Positions 1 through 8,686 of a DNA stretch of 33,707 nucleotides are shown piece after piece. Source of the DNA: Proteobacteria bacterium ST_bin14 (GTDB taxonomy: Bacteria > Pseudomonadota > Alphaproteobacteria > Sphingomonadales > Sphingomonadaceae); assembly GCA_002083655.1 (NCBI GenBank), contig MSXR01000024.1, forward strand, positions 1-33,707. Direction: 5' to 3'. Made by a program: the position numbers and the translations under genes. Under the pieces are notes generated by a model, which was not told the DNA's origin, ran no database searches, and was given only the letters and a program-made list of their open reading frames with translations. Numbering within the stretch: position 1 is the stretch's first letter; each line of letters starts with the position of its first letter.

Positions 1-521
1 CCTGAAAATGGGGAGCAGGTCAGTGCTGCTGGATAGCACAAACCAAGCGATGGTTCGGTCGCTTTCGCATCTTTCTGGACAATCAGATGGCGTTCAGTCC
101 GCTGATCGTGAACTCGAACCGCCCAGCTCCACCTGAACTAATGTCGGATATTTGGAAGCGCTTAAGCCGCCTGGAGTGTCTGAAACTGGGTCGAAACCAC
201 GGAGCCGCCGGTCTGCAATGCGCCTCAATTGTCGCCATTCGATGCAGCGCTCGGCGTTTCTAAAACCTGCCGTTCGATCACGATCGCCGTCAGCACCCCC
301 GAAAGTCCGCACCTGGGACATTCCGGTCAAACTGCTTTTGGGAGGCGAGCCGCGGAAAGCTGTCGGTCGACTCGCTGAGAACCTGCCGGTCGGCAAGCTT
401 CCCACTTGCAGACATTGAACACAGATTTTCAGTTTCCCGAAGCCCGCCTTCGCTTCTGAGTTCGGTACGCCATGCCGAATGAAGACCACCGGGTCAAAAA
501 TCCTGAGTGGGTAGTCGGGGG
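1..521. other. Non-coding island flank, no convincing gene
   Basis: No open frame here reads like a protein. The two longest frames, one on each strand, overlap over the same bases, are rich in Arg, Ser and Pro, and have no recognisable domain or ribosome binding site. The next real gene ends at 522 on the minus strand, so this stretch lies downstream of that operon. The sequence has the look of degenerate intergenic DNA often found between accessory genes in sphingomonads, but that is an impression and not a match I can prove. Confidence 0.5.
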
Positions 522-1583
522 TTAATGACCGAACGTTGACCTTGCCTCCGGCGGCAGGCGCAACGCCGCTGATAGGGGTAAGCCCCCGCTACTCTGGCAA
601 TAACCGGCGAATTGGACCACCAGATCGACCATGACCCGCCGGGCGTTCGCGCCGCCGATGTTGCCGAAGCGGCCCTCTCGGCGATCCGGCGGGATGAGGT
701 CGAGCGGCAGATTCGCGGCATCAGCAATGTCGAAATGCCGCATGCCGGCTATACCAAGCGCCAGCGCTCGCCCTCCGGAACGCCCTGACACCGTGCGCCA
801 TACTTCTGCCCGGCGCGCGACATCCGACGCCCGGTCAAGGCTCGGGTCTCCAATGACATAGAGGACAGGCCCGCTTGGCCGAGATGTCACACTCGCTCCA
901 CCAAAGTCGCCGTCGATATTAATAGCACACACCCCCGTCCGCGTCGCAGCGAGTACAGATGCTGTCCCGCCAAGCGAGTGACCGATCAGCACAGGCGTGG
1001 TGGCTTCTATGCGTCCTTTCCCTTCTTGCAGACCGGCCATCTTGCGCAGATTTTCCAATGCATTGCCGATCTCGTCGGCTGACTCCGAGTATCGCACATC
1101 CGAGGCCGCCGGGCTGCCCGTTGGCCGCAGTAAGGCCACTGCATAGCCTTGCGCCGCGAGCGCCTCAACAAACAGCCGGTAGTCGCGCCCGCCCATTCCT
1201 GCGCCTGGCGCAAACACCAGCAATGGATGGACGCCGTCCGCCATCGCCGCATCAGGCAGAGCGTGGCCGGGCGCTGCGACAAGCGTCGCTGCTGCAACTG
1301 CACCGAAGCGCCGTCGCAACGCCAAGCTATAACCGTCCGGCAAGGTTTTTTGAATGACGGGCAGCGACGTCGCTGGTTCGGTAAGGACGGCCGGATAAAA
1401 AAGCCAAGCCGGAACACCCAACCCGTCCAACACCCGCCACCCGACCGCAGTGGCGCCGCGCGGTTGTGCTTCTGCCAGAGCAGCCAGCCCTTTGGCGGAT
1501 GCCGTTGCGCCCGAGGCTTCGGGGCGCTCGCCGCACGCGGTGCAGGGAAGCGCCGCAATGGCGATGGCCACCTGCCCAAACAA
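522..1583 (-). CDS. Alpha/beta hydrolase (PAF-acetylhydrolase / dienelactone hydrolase type), start uncertain
   Basis: The last gene of the minus-strand run. The protein has an alpha/beta-hydrolase core: a strand with FAPGAGMGGRDY that would form the oxyanion region, the nucleophile elbow GHSLGG (Ser near residue 203), and a likely catalytic His in GMRHFD (near residue 283). Members of this family cleave small esters or lactones; the substrate is unknown. The start is unclear. The open frame runs back to 1826, into the preceding beta-lactamase gene that stops at 1765, so the first part cannot all be real. I use a TTG at 1583, which precedes a hydrophobic stretch (VAIAIAALPCTAC). A better ribosome site (GGAG) stands before an ATG at 1686 in a different frame, which begins with a lipobox-like LLAGC. 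A frameshift between the two is therefore possible. Fold confidence is good; start and integrity are not settled. Confidence 0.75.
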   Translation of the reverse strand: MFGQVAIAIAALPCTACGERPEASGATASAKGLAALAEAQPRGATAVGWRVLDGLGVPAWLFYPAVLTEPATSLPVIQKTLPDGYSLALRRRFGAVAAATLVAAPGHALPDAAMADGVHPLLVFAPGAGMGGRDYRLFVEALAAQGYAVALLRPTGSPAASDVRYSESADEIGNALENLRKMAGLQEGKGRIEATTPVLIGHSLGGTASVLAATRTGVCAINIDGDFGGASVTSRPSGPVLYVIGDPSLDRASDVARRAEVWRTVSGRSGGRALALGIAGMRHFDIADAANLPLDLIPPDRREGRFGNIGGANARRVMVDLVVQFAGYCQSSGGLPLSAALRLPPEARSTFGH

Positions 1584-1764
1584 TTGACGTAGTTGTCGTG
1601 CCCGCGCTTTTATCGTTGCACCCTGCCAGTAGCTCGAAAAGGGTAATACCGAGGTAGGTGCTCTGTCGATGGATTGAAGCGGGCATGCGCTGACTCCACA
1701 GTGTGATTGTCGACAGTCGCCCGAACTTTTCCCTCGTTGATCGCCTTTTCTTTGTACGCTTGGC

Positions 1765-3249
1765 TCATGCCACCCTCGCGCACAGCGTCGCCAGGTCTTC
1801 GGCAATCGTACCGGCAAAGGGCGCATCGTAATTGCCCAGCAGTGAGAAGGCCCAGCCGGTTTCCCAGACGATCCCGTTCATGCCGTCGATCCCGCTATGT
1901 GGCCCTCCACCGCCATGGCCGATCAATGTGCGTCCGGGGGCGAGCGGTTTGACCTGGAACCCCAGCCCGTATTCGCGGAGTCCGGGTTTCTGCTGCGTTA
2001 CCAATTGATCCACGATGGCGCGCGGCAGGATCCGCCCTGCACGCAGCGCTGTGAGATAGGCAGTCATGTTGGCCACCGTCGAATAGCCTCCGCCGCAAGA
2101 ATTGCCGCGATAACCAAGAAAATCGGCATTGGGTTGGCGCGGGTCGAGCCCGAGGTGATCATCCTCACGGTAGCGATAGCCGGTTGCTACACGCTCAGGC
2201 AGGTCTTGCGCGAGGAAATGACCGCTCGAGGCCATGCCGGCGGGGCGATAAATGTGCCGGTTGAGAAGATCATACCAGCTTTCGCCTGTCACTTGCTCGA
2301 CCACAGCGCCGAGGACGACAAACCCTTCATTGCTATAGGCGGAGGCGGTGCCGGGGGGAAAGGCGGGCTGCTCCGCGGCAAAGGCGGGAAAGGGGTCCGA
2401 CATGCGAGAATAGGCCTTGGTCCCATTGTAACCGCGCCGGTCGAACAGCGTACCCAGCCCCGCCGAATGGCTGAGCAGATGGCGAATTGTACAGGCGCGA
2501 GCGAAATCGACATTGGGATAATTGGGAAGCACCTCGGCAAGCGAAGTCTCGAAGGTCAGCCGTCCTTCGGCTACTAGCCTTGCCACCAGAAGCGCAGTGA
2601 AGCTTTTGTCAGCTGAGCCGAGATGGAAACGGGTGTCGGGGGTGTTGGGCACGCTAGGCGAGAGTGATACCATGCCGACGGCGGCCTCGTAGACCACCTT
2701 ACCCGTTGGTGACACGATCCGGCAGGCGCCGGAGAACTCGTCGCGCATCGCCGCAAAGCCGATCCGCTGCGCGACCAGTTTGGGCAAGTCAGCAGGCGCA
2801 ATCGGGCCTTGCGGCAGCGGCACGGAATAGGGTGTCGGATCGGGAAAGCTGGAGATGTCGAACAAGCGCTTCGGATCCTCGCGGTCGATACGGACGCGGA
2901 GCGTGCGCTGGACTTGCTGGCGGCGGGCGCGCAAGGTTAGCCACCAGGTTGTGCCGCGCCGGTCGACCGCAACGAAGTCGAAGCCGTTGGACAGGCTGGC
3001 GATTTCGCCAAACACCTTATCGAACCGCGCGAGCGGCCAGCGCCGCTGTCCGGCGGGGGACAGCGTGTCGGCATGAAAGGCCGCGCGCCCTGACGATCCG
3101 GTTCCGGGCTCCAGCAGCGAAAGCACATCGGCGATGAGCGGGTCCTGAGGAGCCGCATTTTGACCAAGCACTGGAAATGGCAGGGCTGCGAGGACAAGGC
3201 CGGACCCGATGAGGCTGCGACGGGTGAGGGTAAGGTTAGTGACTGTCAT
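1765..3249 (-). CDS. Class-C beta-lactamase-like serine hydrolase, Tat-type signal
   Basis: A 494-residue serine hydrolase of the beta-lactamase/PBP-like (class C, esterase EstB) superfamily. It carries the three family motifs in order: S-x-x-K as SADK (residues 212-215), Y-x-N as YSN (305-307), and HGG (445-447) in place of K-T/S-G. The N-terminus has a twin-arginine motif (TRRSLIG) and a hydrophobic stretch ending near Gly29-Gln30, so export by Tat is likely. About 150 residues between signal and catalytic domain form an extra domain not needed by the core fold. Its ATG overlaps the stop of the upstream gene by four bases (ATGA), so translation is coupled. Such proteins are usually esterases or peptidases, not antibiotic-resistance enzymes; the substrate cannot be read from sequence. 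Confidence 0.9.
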   Translation of the reverse strand: MTVTNLTLTRRSLIGSGLVLAALPFPVLGQNAAPQDPLIADVLSLLEPGTGSSGRAAFHADTLSPAGQRRWPLARFDKVFGEIASLSNGFDFVAVDRRGTTWWLTLRARRQQVQRTLRVRIDREDPKRLFDISSFPDPTPYSVPLPQGPIAPADLPKLVAQRIGFAAMRDEFSGACRIVSPTGKVVYEAAVGMVSLSPSVPNTPDTRFHLGSADKSFTALLVARLVAEGRLTFETSLAEVLPNYPNVDFARACTIRHLLSHSAGLGTLFDRRGYNGTKAYSRMSDPFPAFAAEQPAFPPGTASAYSNEGFVVLGAVVEQVTGESWYDLLNRHIYRPAGMASSGHFLAQDLPERVATGYRYREDDHLGLDPRQPNADFLGYRGNSCGGGYSTVANMTAYLTALRAGRILPRAIVDQLVTQQKPGLREYGLGFQVKPLAPGRTLIGHGGGGPHSGIDGMNGIVWETGWAFSLLGNYDAPFAGTIAEDLATLCARVA

Positions 3250-4322
3250 TGGATCGAGCCTTTCGGTTCGCGGCAGCTATCCATCTTGGCAAGGATGGAC
3301 TTGGCAATGCTTGATGCGTTCAACTCATCGGTCCCGGAGTGGTTGGACATGACCGCAACCACGCGGCCGCTTGCCAGGTGAATCCTGATGGAGACATCGA
3401 TCCCCGGCGCGCCGCCCGTGTGCCCGACGACCCGCGCCGCACCTTCGCCCGAGACGCCGACGCCAAAGCCATAGTGTAAACCAGGCCGTTCGGCGGTTGC
3501 AGGGCGCAGCTCAATTCCGCCCTGCATCATCGCCTCGAGCGTGGCGGGGCGGACCAATCGCCCGCTTGCGAGGGCACGGCCAAACCGCCAAAGGTCTGCT
3601 GCCGTCAGGACAATACCGCCCGCGGGCCAAGGCTTTACCCGCGATATGCCGCGCGCGAAATCCTGCTCGGTCGGGTCCACGCCTTCCGCGTCGCCGGGCT
3701 GCCAGTGGATCGGTTGCGGGGCGATGCCGGCAGCGGACAGGATATTGCGGCTGATATACTCCCTATAGGCCAAGCCGGAGGCGGACTCGATTGCCGCCCC
3801 GAGGAGAACGTAGCCGGCGTTGGAATAGCGGAACACCCCCGGCTCCGCGCGTGGCTCGGCGATCACCAGCGGCACAAGGGCAGTGGCGCTCGGCGCCGCA
3901 TTGATGGCCGCGACGATGTCGGGCCGCAGGAAAAGTGGCAGCCCGCCGGTATGGCTCAAGAGCTGATCGATGCGCAGTGCCGCGAGCGCTGGCGGGAGCC
4001 CTTTGACATGGCGGCCTATGGGGTCGTTGAAGGCGATGCGCCCTTGCTCCACAAGCTGCGCAATCGCGGTGGCCGTCATCATCTTGTTCACAGAGCCGAG
4101 ATTGAACCGCGTGGTTGCGGCAATCGCCAGGATGCCTGCCTCATCGGCATGGCCCTGCACTGCCAGCTGCGGAGCATCACCCGCCCCGTAAGCTGCGGCA
4201 CCGGTAAAACCCGAGGGCAGATCGATTCCGCAATCCGCAGCGAGCGCGGACGCGGGCGCGGATGCTGTGACGAGCACGGAGATGGCCGTCACGGCCCCGG
4301 CAATTCCGGCGATGATTGGCAT
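3246..4322 (-). CDS. Class-C beta-lactamase-like serine hydrolase
   Basis: A 358-residue member of the same superfamily as its downstream neighbour, but shorter and without the extra N-terminal domain. Motifs: SVNK (residues 77-80), YSN (166-168) and HTGG (301-304). A Sec-type signal peptide (hydrophobic residues 3-28 with an Ala-rich cleavage region, ASALA) predicts a periplasmic or secreted enzyme. A good ribosome site (GAAGGAT) lies nine bases before the ATG at 4322. The gene overlaps the next one by four bases. The two hydrolases have different spacings between motifs, so they look like distant relatives placed together and not a recent duplication. Confidence 0.9.
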   Translation of the reverse strand: MPIIAGIAGAVTAISVLVTASAPASALAADCGIDLPSGFTGAAAYGAGDAPQLAVQGHADEAGILAIAATTRFNLGSVNKMMTATAIAQLVEQGRIAFNDPIGRHVKGLPPALAALRIDQLLSHTGGLPLFLRPDIVAAINAAPSATALVPLVIAEPRAEPGVFRYSNAGYVLLGAAIESASGLAYREYISRNILSAAGIAPQPIHWQPGDAEGVDPTEQDFARGISRVKPWPAGGIVLTAADLWRFGRALASGRLVRPATLEAMMQGGIELRPATAERPGLHYGFGVGVSGEGAARVVGHTGGAPGIDVSIRIHLASGRVVAVMSNHSGTDELNASSIAKSILAKMDSCREPKGSIQ

Positions 4323-4711
4323 ATTTGGGGATCCTTCACGTAAGGCGGGCGGACCGCCAGAATGACATAGACTTGGTAATCATTGGCCGCGCACGGCACG
4401 ACCGTGGCGCCGCCGAGTTTGAGCGCGGCCTGAAGGCGCATCTGAGCCGCGAGCGGGGCATCAATGCCGATCGCAAGGCAGGTACTGGTGATCTCGGTGA
4501 CGTGGATCGAGCCCGCAGCGCCATGAACCAGCGTGGTCAACGCGGCGAGATGGGCTTCTAATGCGCCCTCTTCACACTCCAGCACGGCAAGAGACAGCTC
4601 CGGGGGCGCGGAACTGTCCCCAGGGTTCCGGTCGTGACCGGCGCCCTCGCCAAGCTGATTACTGTGGGTCACCTTTGCAAGCAGCCTTGCCTTGGCATCG
4701 ACGTCTAGCAC
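4289..4711 (-). CDS. Unknown protein, GTG start, overlaps the next gene
   Basis: A 140-residue open frame filling the gap between the outer-membrane protein gene (stop at 4718) and the beta-lactamase-like gene (start at 4322, overlapped by 34 bases). It begins with GTG six bases after the upstream stop. There is no clear Shine-Dalgarno site, no signal peptide and no domain I recognise. The central part (residues 40-130) alternates Ala/Leu-rich helices with beta-like stretches and reads like a folded protein; the last 20 residues are Pro- and Ser-rich. Its position inside a tight co-directional run argues for a real gene, the weak start argues against it. Confidence 0.4.
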   Translation of the reverse strand: MLDVDAKARLLAKVTHSNQLGEGAGHDRNPGDSSAPPELSLAVLECEEGALEAHLAALTTLVHGAAGSIHVTEITSTCLAIGIDAPLAAQMRLQAALKLGGATVVPCAANDYQVYVILAVRPPYVKDPQICQSSPELPGP

Positions 4712-4717
4712 GGAACG

Positions 4718-5317
4718 TCAAAACTGGAACGCCACGCCAAGGCTGAACCGATTGCGGTCATACGAGTTGCTGTCACCGTAGGTGTATTGCCCGCGCAGCC
4801 GCAGGTTCTTCGTTACGGCCCACTCTGCCCCCAGCCCGACGGTCCACATACCATCGTCGAACGAGAAATCGGTCCGGCTGATCTGACAGCCATTGGGCGG
4901 CGCACAGACCTGGCTCCGGACGGTGCGCACAGCGTTGACATCAAACCATTCATATCCGCCGTGACCGAACAACAGAACGTTATTGCTCACCGCGTAGCCA
5001 ATGCGACCCCCAACGCCCCAGTTGTTATCAACGGCGACGTCAACCGTCTGGAGGAGTTGGCTTGGCGTGGTCGTTGTTTCGGTGCCTTTGACACCATGAA
5101 CCGTGTAACGCGCGTCAAGGCCGAGTACGACCGCCTTACCGAGCCGGAAATCCCACCCGGCTACCACCGCCACGGCTTCGCCGCTCGCGCCAGAGCCATA
5201 GTCCTCATAGGAAACCTCAACCCCGGCTCGCGGGCCTTGGAACGGGTGGTCGTTGGCGTAGCATGGCGTAGCCAGAACGCACGCCGCGATGATCATTGCA
5301 GAAAACATGGCCTTCAT
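4718..5317 (-). CDS. Small outer-membrane beta-barrel protein (Opa/OmpA-barrel type)
   Basis: A 199-residue protein with a Sec signal peptide (MKAMFSAMIIAACVLATPCYAN, cleavage after CYA near residue 21) and alternating amphipathic strands rich in Gly and aromatic residues. It ends in Phe (GVAFQF), the C-terminal signature recognised by the BAM machinery. Length and strand pattern fit an eight-stranded OMP_b-brl / porin-family barrel. The frame continues upstream to 6070, but that part runs antisense to the regulator gene and is a shadow. The ATG at 5317 has a strong AAAGGAAAG ribosome site and begins the signal peptide. It is the first gene of the minus-strand run and is divergent from the SARP-type regulator, which may control it. 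Confidence 0.85.
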   Translation of the reverse strand: MKAMFSAMIIAACVLATPCYANDHPFQGPRAGVEVSYEDYGSGASGEAVAVVAGWDFRLGKAVVLGLDARYTVHGVKGTETTTTPSQLLQTVDVAVDNNWGVGGRIGYAVSNNVLLFGHGGYEWFDVNAVRTVRSQVCAPPNGCQISRTDFSFDDGMWTVGLGAEWAVTKNLRLRGQYTYGDSNSYDRNRFSLGVAFQF

Positions 5318-5416
5318 CGTCAGTCTTTCCTTTGCATGCGGCACCATCTGCCGGCTTGGTTTGCCCGGTCCCTTTTGCCGTTCGGCGTATGCGCCAGCGT
5401 TGGTCCAGCCGTGGAA

Positions 5417-8400
5417 ATGGCGTTTGAATCGGCGTTGAAATTGATAAATGGAGCCATGGCTGCCCATCCTGCCAGTCTTGATCTGCGCCTGTTCGGCCCA
5501 CTGCTGATCGAGCAGCAGGGGCGCGCTTTGGCGATCCCGGCCTCGCGCAAGACCCGGGCAATCCTCGGCTTTCTCGCTCTGTCGCCGCGGCCCATAACGC
5601 GCCAGCGCCTTTGCGAGCTGTTTTTCGACCTGCCCGACGATCCACGGGCCGCGCTGCGCTGGAGCTTGTCGAAGTTGCGCCCACTGCTCGATGGCGATGG
5701 CCAGACGCGCCTGATCAGCGAACGCGATGCGGTGCGGATCGACCTCACCGGGGCCAGGGTAGACGCGCTGACGGTGCAGGCTGGCGCTGCCTCGGGCAGC
5801 CTGGAGGCGAGCGATCCTGCGGCTTGCCTTGCGCTGCTTAATCTGATGGACGGCGAGTTGCTCGAGGATTGCGAGCTGCCGGACCGGCCCGAATTCACCG
5901 CATGGCTGTCGGCGCAGCGGCAGGAATTCAGGGTGATTGCGCTCCGGCTTGCCCGTCATCTTGCTGAGACCACGCAGGGTGAGGAACGGCTCGGCCACCT
6001 GCGGCGTCTGCTCATGCTCGATCCCGCCGATGAAGACACGGTTGCGGCGCTGGCGACCGCTCTTGCACATGCCGGTCGACGTGACGAGGCGGAGAACGTT
6101 GTAGCCAGTGCGCAGCGGCAGCGCCGCGCGCTCGGCCTGCCTGAGGACCCGACGTTGCGCCGCAGGCTTTTCGCGTTCGCCGCCACCCTGGACGAGAAAG
6201 CTGCGCAGGCCGCGCCCAAACCTAAAACCGAGCGCGCATCGCTATCTTCTGGGGACGGACGACCGAGCATCGCCATCCTGCCATTGATCGATCATTCGAG
6301 TGGGGCGATCCCGGCTGATCTCATTCGACCATTCGCCGAGACCATTTCGCATATGCTTTCGCGCTTCCGGGAGGTGCGCGTTTGCAGCCCGGCAGCCGCT
6401 TTGCCCTATACCGCATCGATCGCTGACCCGGTTCAAATTGGTTACAAACTCGGAGTGGATCACCTGCTGAGCGGGTCCGTGCTGGTCCGCGGCGACGCCC
6501 TCAAGATACGCGCGACCGTCATTGAGACCAAGGGTGGCACCGTGCTGCTAAGCTGGGAAGCGGCCCACTCAGCCAACGATCCGCAAGCGATGATCGACCA
6601 TTTGCCTTCGAAACTGGCAGTGCAGGCAGCACGGCTGCTTACTCAAGTGGCCCGGTCCAAGGCGGTTGCCATGTCTGAAGATCAGCGGGGCGCGTGGGAC
6701 CACTTTCATGCAGGTGTAGCTCTGGGTCTGGCCGCGACCCCGGCGGACTATCCGCAAGCGCTGGCCTGCTTTGAAAGGGCAATCACCCGAGATGGTCGCT
6801 TTGCCCGAGCGATTGGCGGCGCGGCATGGGCCAAAGCCTGCCTCGGTTATCGCGACATCGAGGAGCGGCGGCAGGAGGCGTTGATGCAGGCCCACCGCGC
6901 GATCGCATTGGGCGCCGACGATTCCGAGGCGTTATCGGTCGGGGCTTGGGCAGCTGTGCACGTGGGCCTCGATTTCGATGCCGGGCTGCGCGCGGCGGAA
7001 CAAGCTGTGCGCGCCAACCCGCTGTCGCGCGTGGCGTGGAGTACCAGCGGCTGGATCCGAACGATGGCCGGGGAGCACGAAACGCCGCTCGTGCATTTTG
7101 ACCGGGCCGAGCAATGCAACCCCGATGACGCGCATCTGGACAATGTCGATGGCGGACGCGCTTTCTGCCACTGGCTCGCGGGCCGATACGACGATGCCGT
7201 GATCTATGCCGAACGCGCGGTGCAACAGCTTCCGGGGCATGTGGGCGGGCATGTGGTGGCGATGGCAGCCGCGCTGATGGCGGGCAGGATCGACGAAGCC
7301 GGCATCGCTGCGCAGCGGTTCCTCAAGGTCTTCCCGCTCGGGGCAGCAGCGCCGGCGATCCAGTCGATCCCCATCCGTTCGCAGGCGGACAAGGATCTGC
7401 TTGTCGCGGCGATTGCTCAGGCTTGTGACCTCGTCGCGCCGCCTGCTCCTCAAGCGATTATGCCGCTGGCAGACGCAAACCGTGGCCGCAAGAAGCCGTC
7501 CGCCGCGCCGCTGGTGGCAGTGCTGCCCCTGGCCGATCAGAGCATGGAGCCGCTCCCCGGCCATATTCTTGACGGGTTCTTCGAAGGATTGGTCCATGCG
7601 TTATCACGGTTCCGCTCGATCGATGTGATTGCCGGAGCGTCGACCGCGGCGATGCGCGGCCAGATCGCGGATCCGGTGCAGGCGGCAAGGGCCTTGGGGG
7701 CGGATATTCTCGTGACGGCCAGCATTGCACGCGCCAGCGACGGCAGATTGCGGCTGCGCTGGCGAGCGATTGAGGGAACATCGGGCAAACCGCTCGCGCT
7801 CGGTGATATTGAAGGATCGTTAGGCGATGTCTGGGACCTGCAAGAGACCGCCGCCAGCGCGATTGCGGTAGAGGTCGAGCCGCGCGCGCAGGCCGAAGCG
7901 CATCGTGTGCGGTGCGAGCGACCGACGTCCTCGCCGGCCGCTTATGATCTCTACTTGCAAGGCTTGTTTACCGGCTTCAGCCTTGAGGGGCGGGATTACG
8001 CTGCTGCACTGAAGCTTTTCCTAGAGTCTATTGCGATCGATCCGAACTTTCACCCTGCCCTTGCCATGGCCCCCTGGGCCGCGGCCTACGCTAACGAAAT
8101 CGCCGGACCGCAGGATATCCGGCACTATGCCGAGATGAGCCGCACAGCGCTGCGGCTCGGAATCAACGATGCCCGTACGCAAGCCACCGCCGGGACAGCC
8201 CTGTTCTACATGGCGAAGGATTTTGCCGTTGCCCGCAGTGCCATCGATCGCGCCATCAGCCTCAACCCCAATGAATATACTGCCTGGATCTGTGGCGGCT
8301 GGATGCACGCCATGAAAGGCGAGGCGAGCGAAGCACACCGAATGTTTGATCGGAGCACGCGGCTGAACCCGCTGGCCTACGGCGCCAACGGCTTACTCTC

Positions 8401-8686
8401 AGGCAGGGCGATGGCGGACTTCATGATTGGCCAGATCGAAACGGCGGAGGCCCATATATGTGCCGCGCTGGCGGCCGATGATGGCCACCCTTCGGCGCTG
8501 ATGACGGGCATCGCGACAGCGGCGGCGCTCGGCCTTGATGCCGACAAAGAGGATCGCCGTCGTCGTTTCCTTGCAATCTACCCAAAGGGGTTGGGCGACT
8601 TCGTTATCCAGTCACTACCGTTCGAAGACCCCGCCTGCCGGGAGCGTTACTTTACGGCAGTCCGTGCTGGCGGCGTGCCTGGCTGA
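5417..8686 (+). CDS. SARP/BTAD-type transcriptional regulator with two FlgO/TolB-N-like plus TPR modules
   Basis: A regulator of about 1,089 residues. Residues roughly 15-110 resemble the OmpR/PhoB-like winged helix of SARP proteins (LRLFGPLLIE, then KTRAILGFLAL and ALRWSLSKLR). A bacterial transcriptional activation domain follows to about 270. From about 284 a FlgO/TolB-N-like domain (SIAILPLIDHSS, ending LSGSVLVRGDALKIRATVI) leads into TPRs near 450-660. A second copy of the same arrangement starts near 698 (LVAVLPLADQS) with TPRs from about 860 to the end. Both copies close on the same signature (IQSIP..., IQSLP...). Similar architectures occur in proteobacterial SARP/adenylate-cyclase-like regulators. 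Alternative start: ATG at 5456; neither has a good ribosome site. The longer frame back to 4787 is antisense to the barrel gene. It probably regulates the divergent operon. Confidence 0.88.
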   Translation: MAFESALKLINGAMAAHPASLDLRLFGPLLIEQQGRALAIPASRKTRAILGFLALSPRPITRQRLCELFFDLPDDPRAALRWSLSKLRPLLDGDGQTRLISERDAVRIDLTGARVDALTVQAGAASGSLEASDPAACLALLNLMDGELLEDCELPDRPEFTAWLSAQRQEFRVIALRLARHLAETTQGEERLGHLRRLLMLDPADEDTVAALATALAHAGRRDEAENVVASAQRQRRALGLPEDPTLRRRLFAFAATLDEKAAQAAPKPKTERASLSSGDGRPSIAILPLIDHSSGAIPADLIRPFAETISHMLSRFREVRVCSPAAALPYTASIADPVQIGYKLGVDHLLSGSVLVRGDALKIRATVIETKGGTVLLSWEAAHSANDPQAMIDHLPSKLAVQAARLLTQVARSKAVAMSEDQRGAWDHFHAGVALGLAATPADYPQALACFERAITRDGRFARAIGGAAWAKACLGYRDIEERRQEALMQAHRAIALGADDSEALSVGAWAAVHVGLDFDAGLRAAEQAVRANPLSRVAWSTSGWIRTMAGEHETPLVHFDRAEQCNPDDAHLDNVDGGRAFCHWLAGRYDDAVIYAERAVQQLPGHVGGHVVAMAAALMAGRIDEAGIAAQRFLKVFPLGAAAPAIQSIPIRSQADKDLLVAAIAQACDLVAPPAPQAIMPLADANRGRKKPSAAPLVAVLPLADQSMEPLPGHILDGFFEGLVHALSRFRSIDVIAGASTAAMRGQIADPVQAARALGADILVTASIARASDGRLRLRWRAIEGTSGKPLALGDIEGSLGDVWDLQETAASAIAVEVEPRAQAEAHRVRCERPTSSPAAYDLYLQGLFTGFSLEGRDYAAALKLFLESIAIDPNFHPALAMAPWAAAYANEIAGPQDIRHYAEMSRTALRLGINDARTQATAGTALFYMAKDFAVARSAIDRAISLNPNEYTAWICGGWMHAMKGEASEAHRMFDRSTRLNPLAYGANGLLSGRAMADFMIGQIETAEAHICAALAADDGHPSALMTGIATAAALGLDADKEDRRRRFLAIYPKGLGDFVIQSLPFEDPACRERYFTAVRAGGVPG

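Noticed and set aside
94..489. Open frame of 131 codons on the minus strand near the left edge
   Set aside because: It overlaps a plus-strand frame, has no domain or ribosome site, and its composition looks non-coding.
4787..5416. N-terminal extension of the regulator frame
   Set aside because: It lies antisense to the barrel gene, whose signal peptide and C-terminal Phe are clear.
5318..6070. N-terminal extension of the barrel frame
   Set aside because: It lies antisense to the regulator, and the ATG at 5317 has a strong ribosome site and starts the signal peptide.
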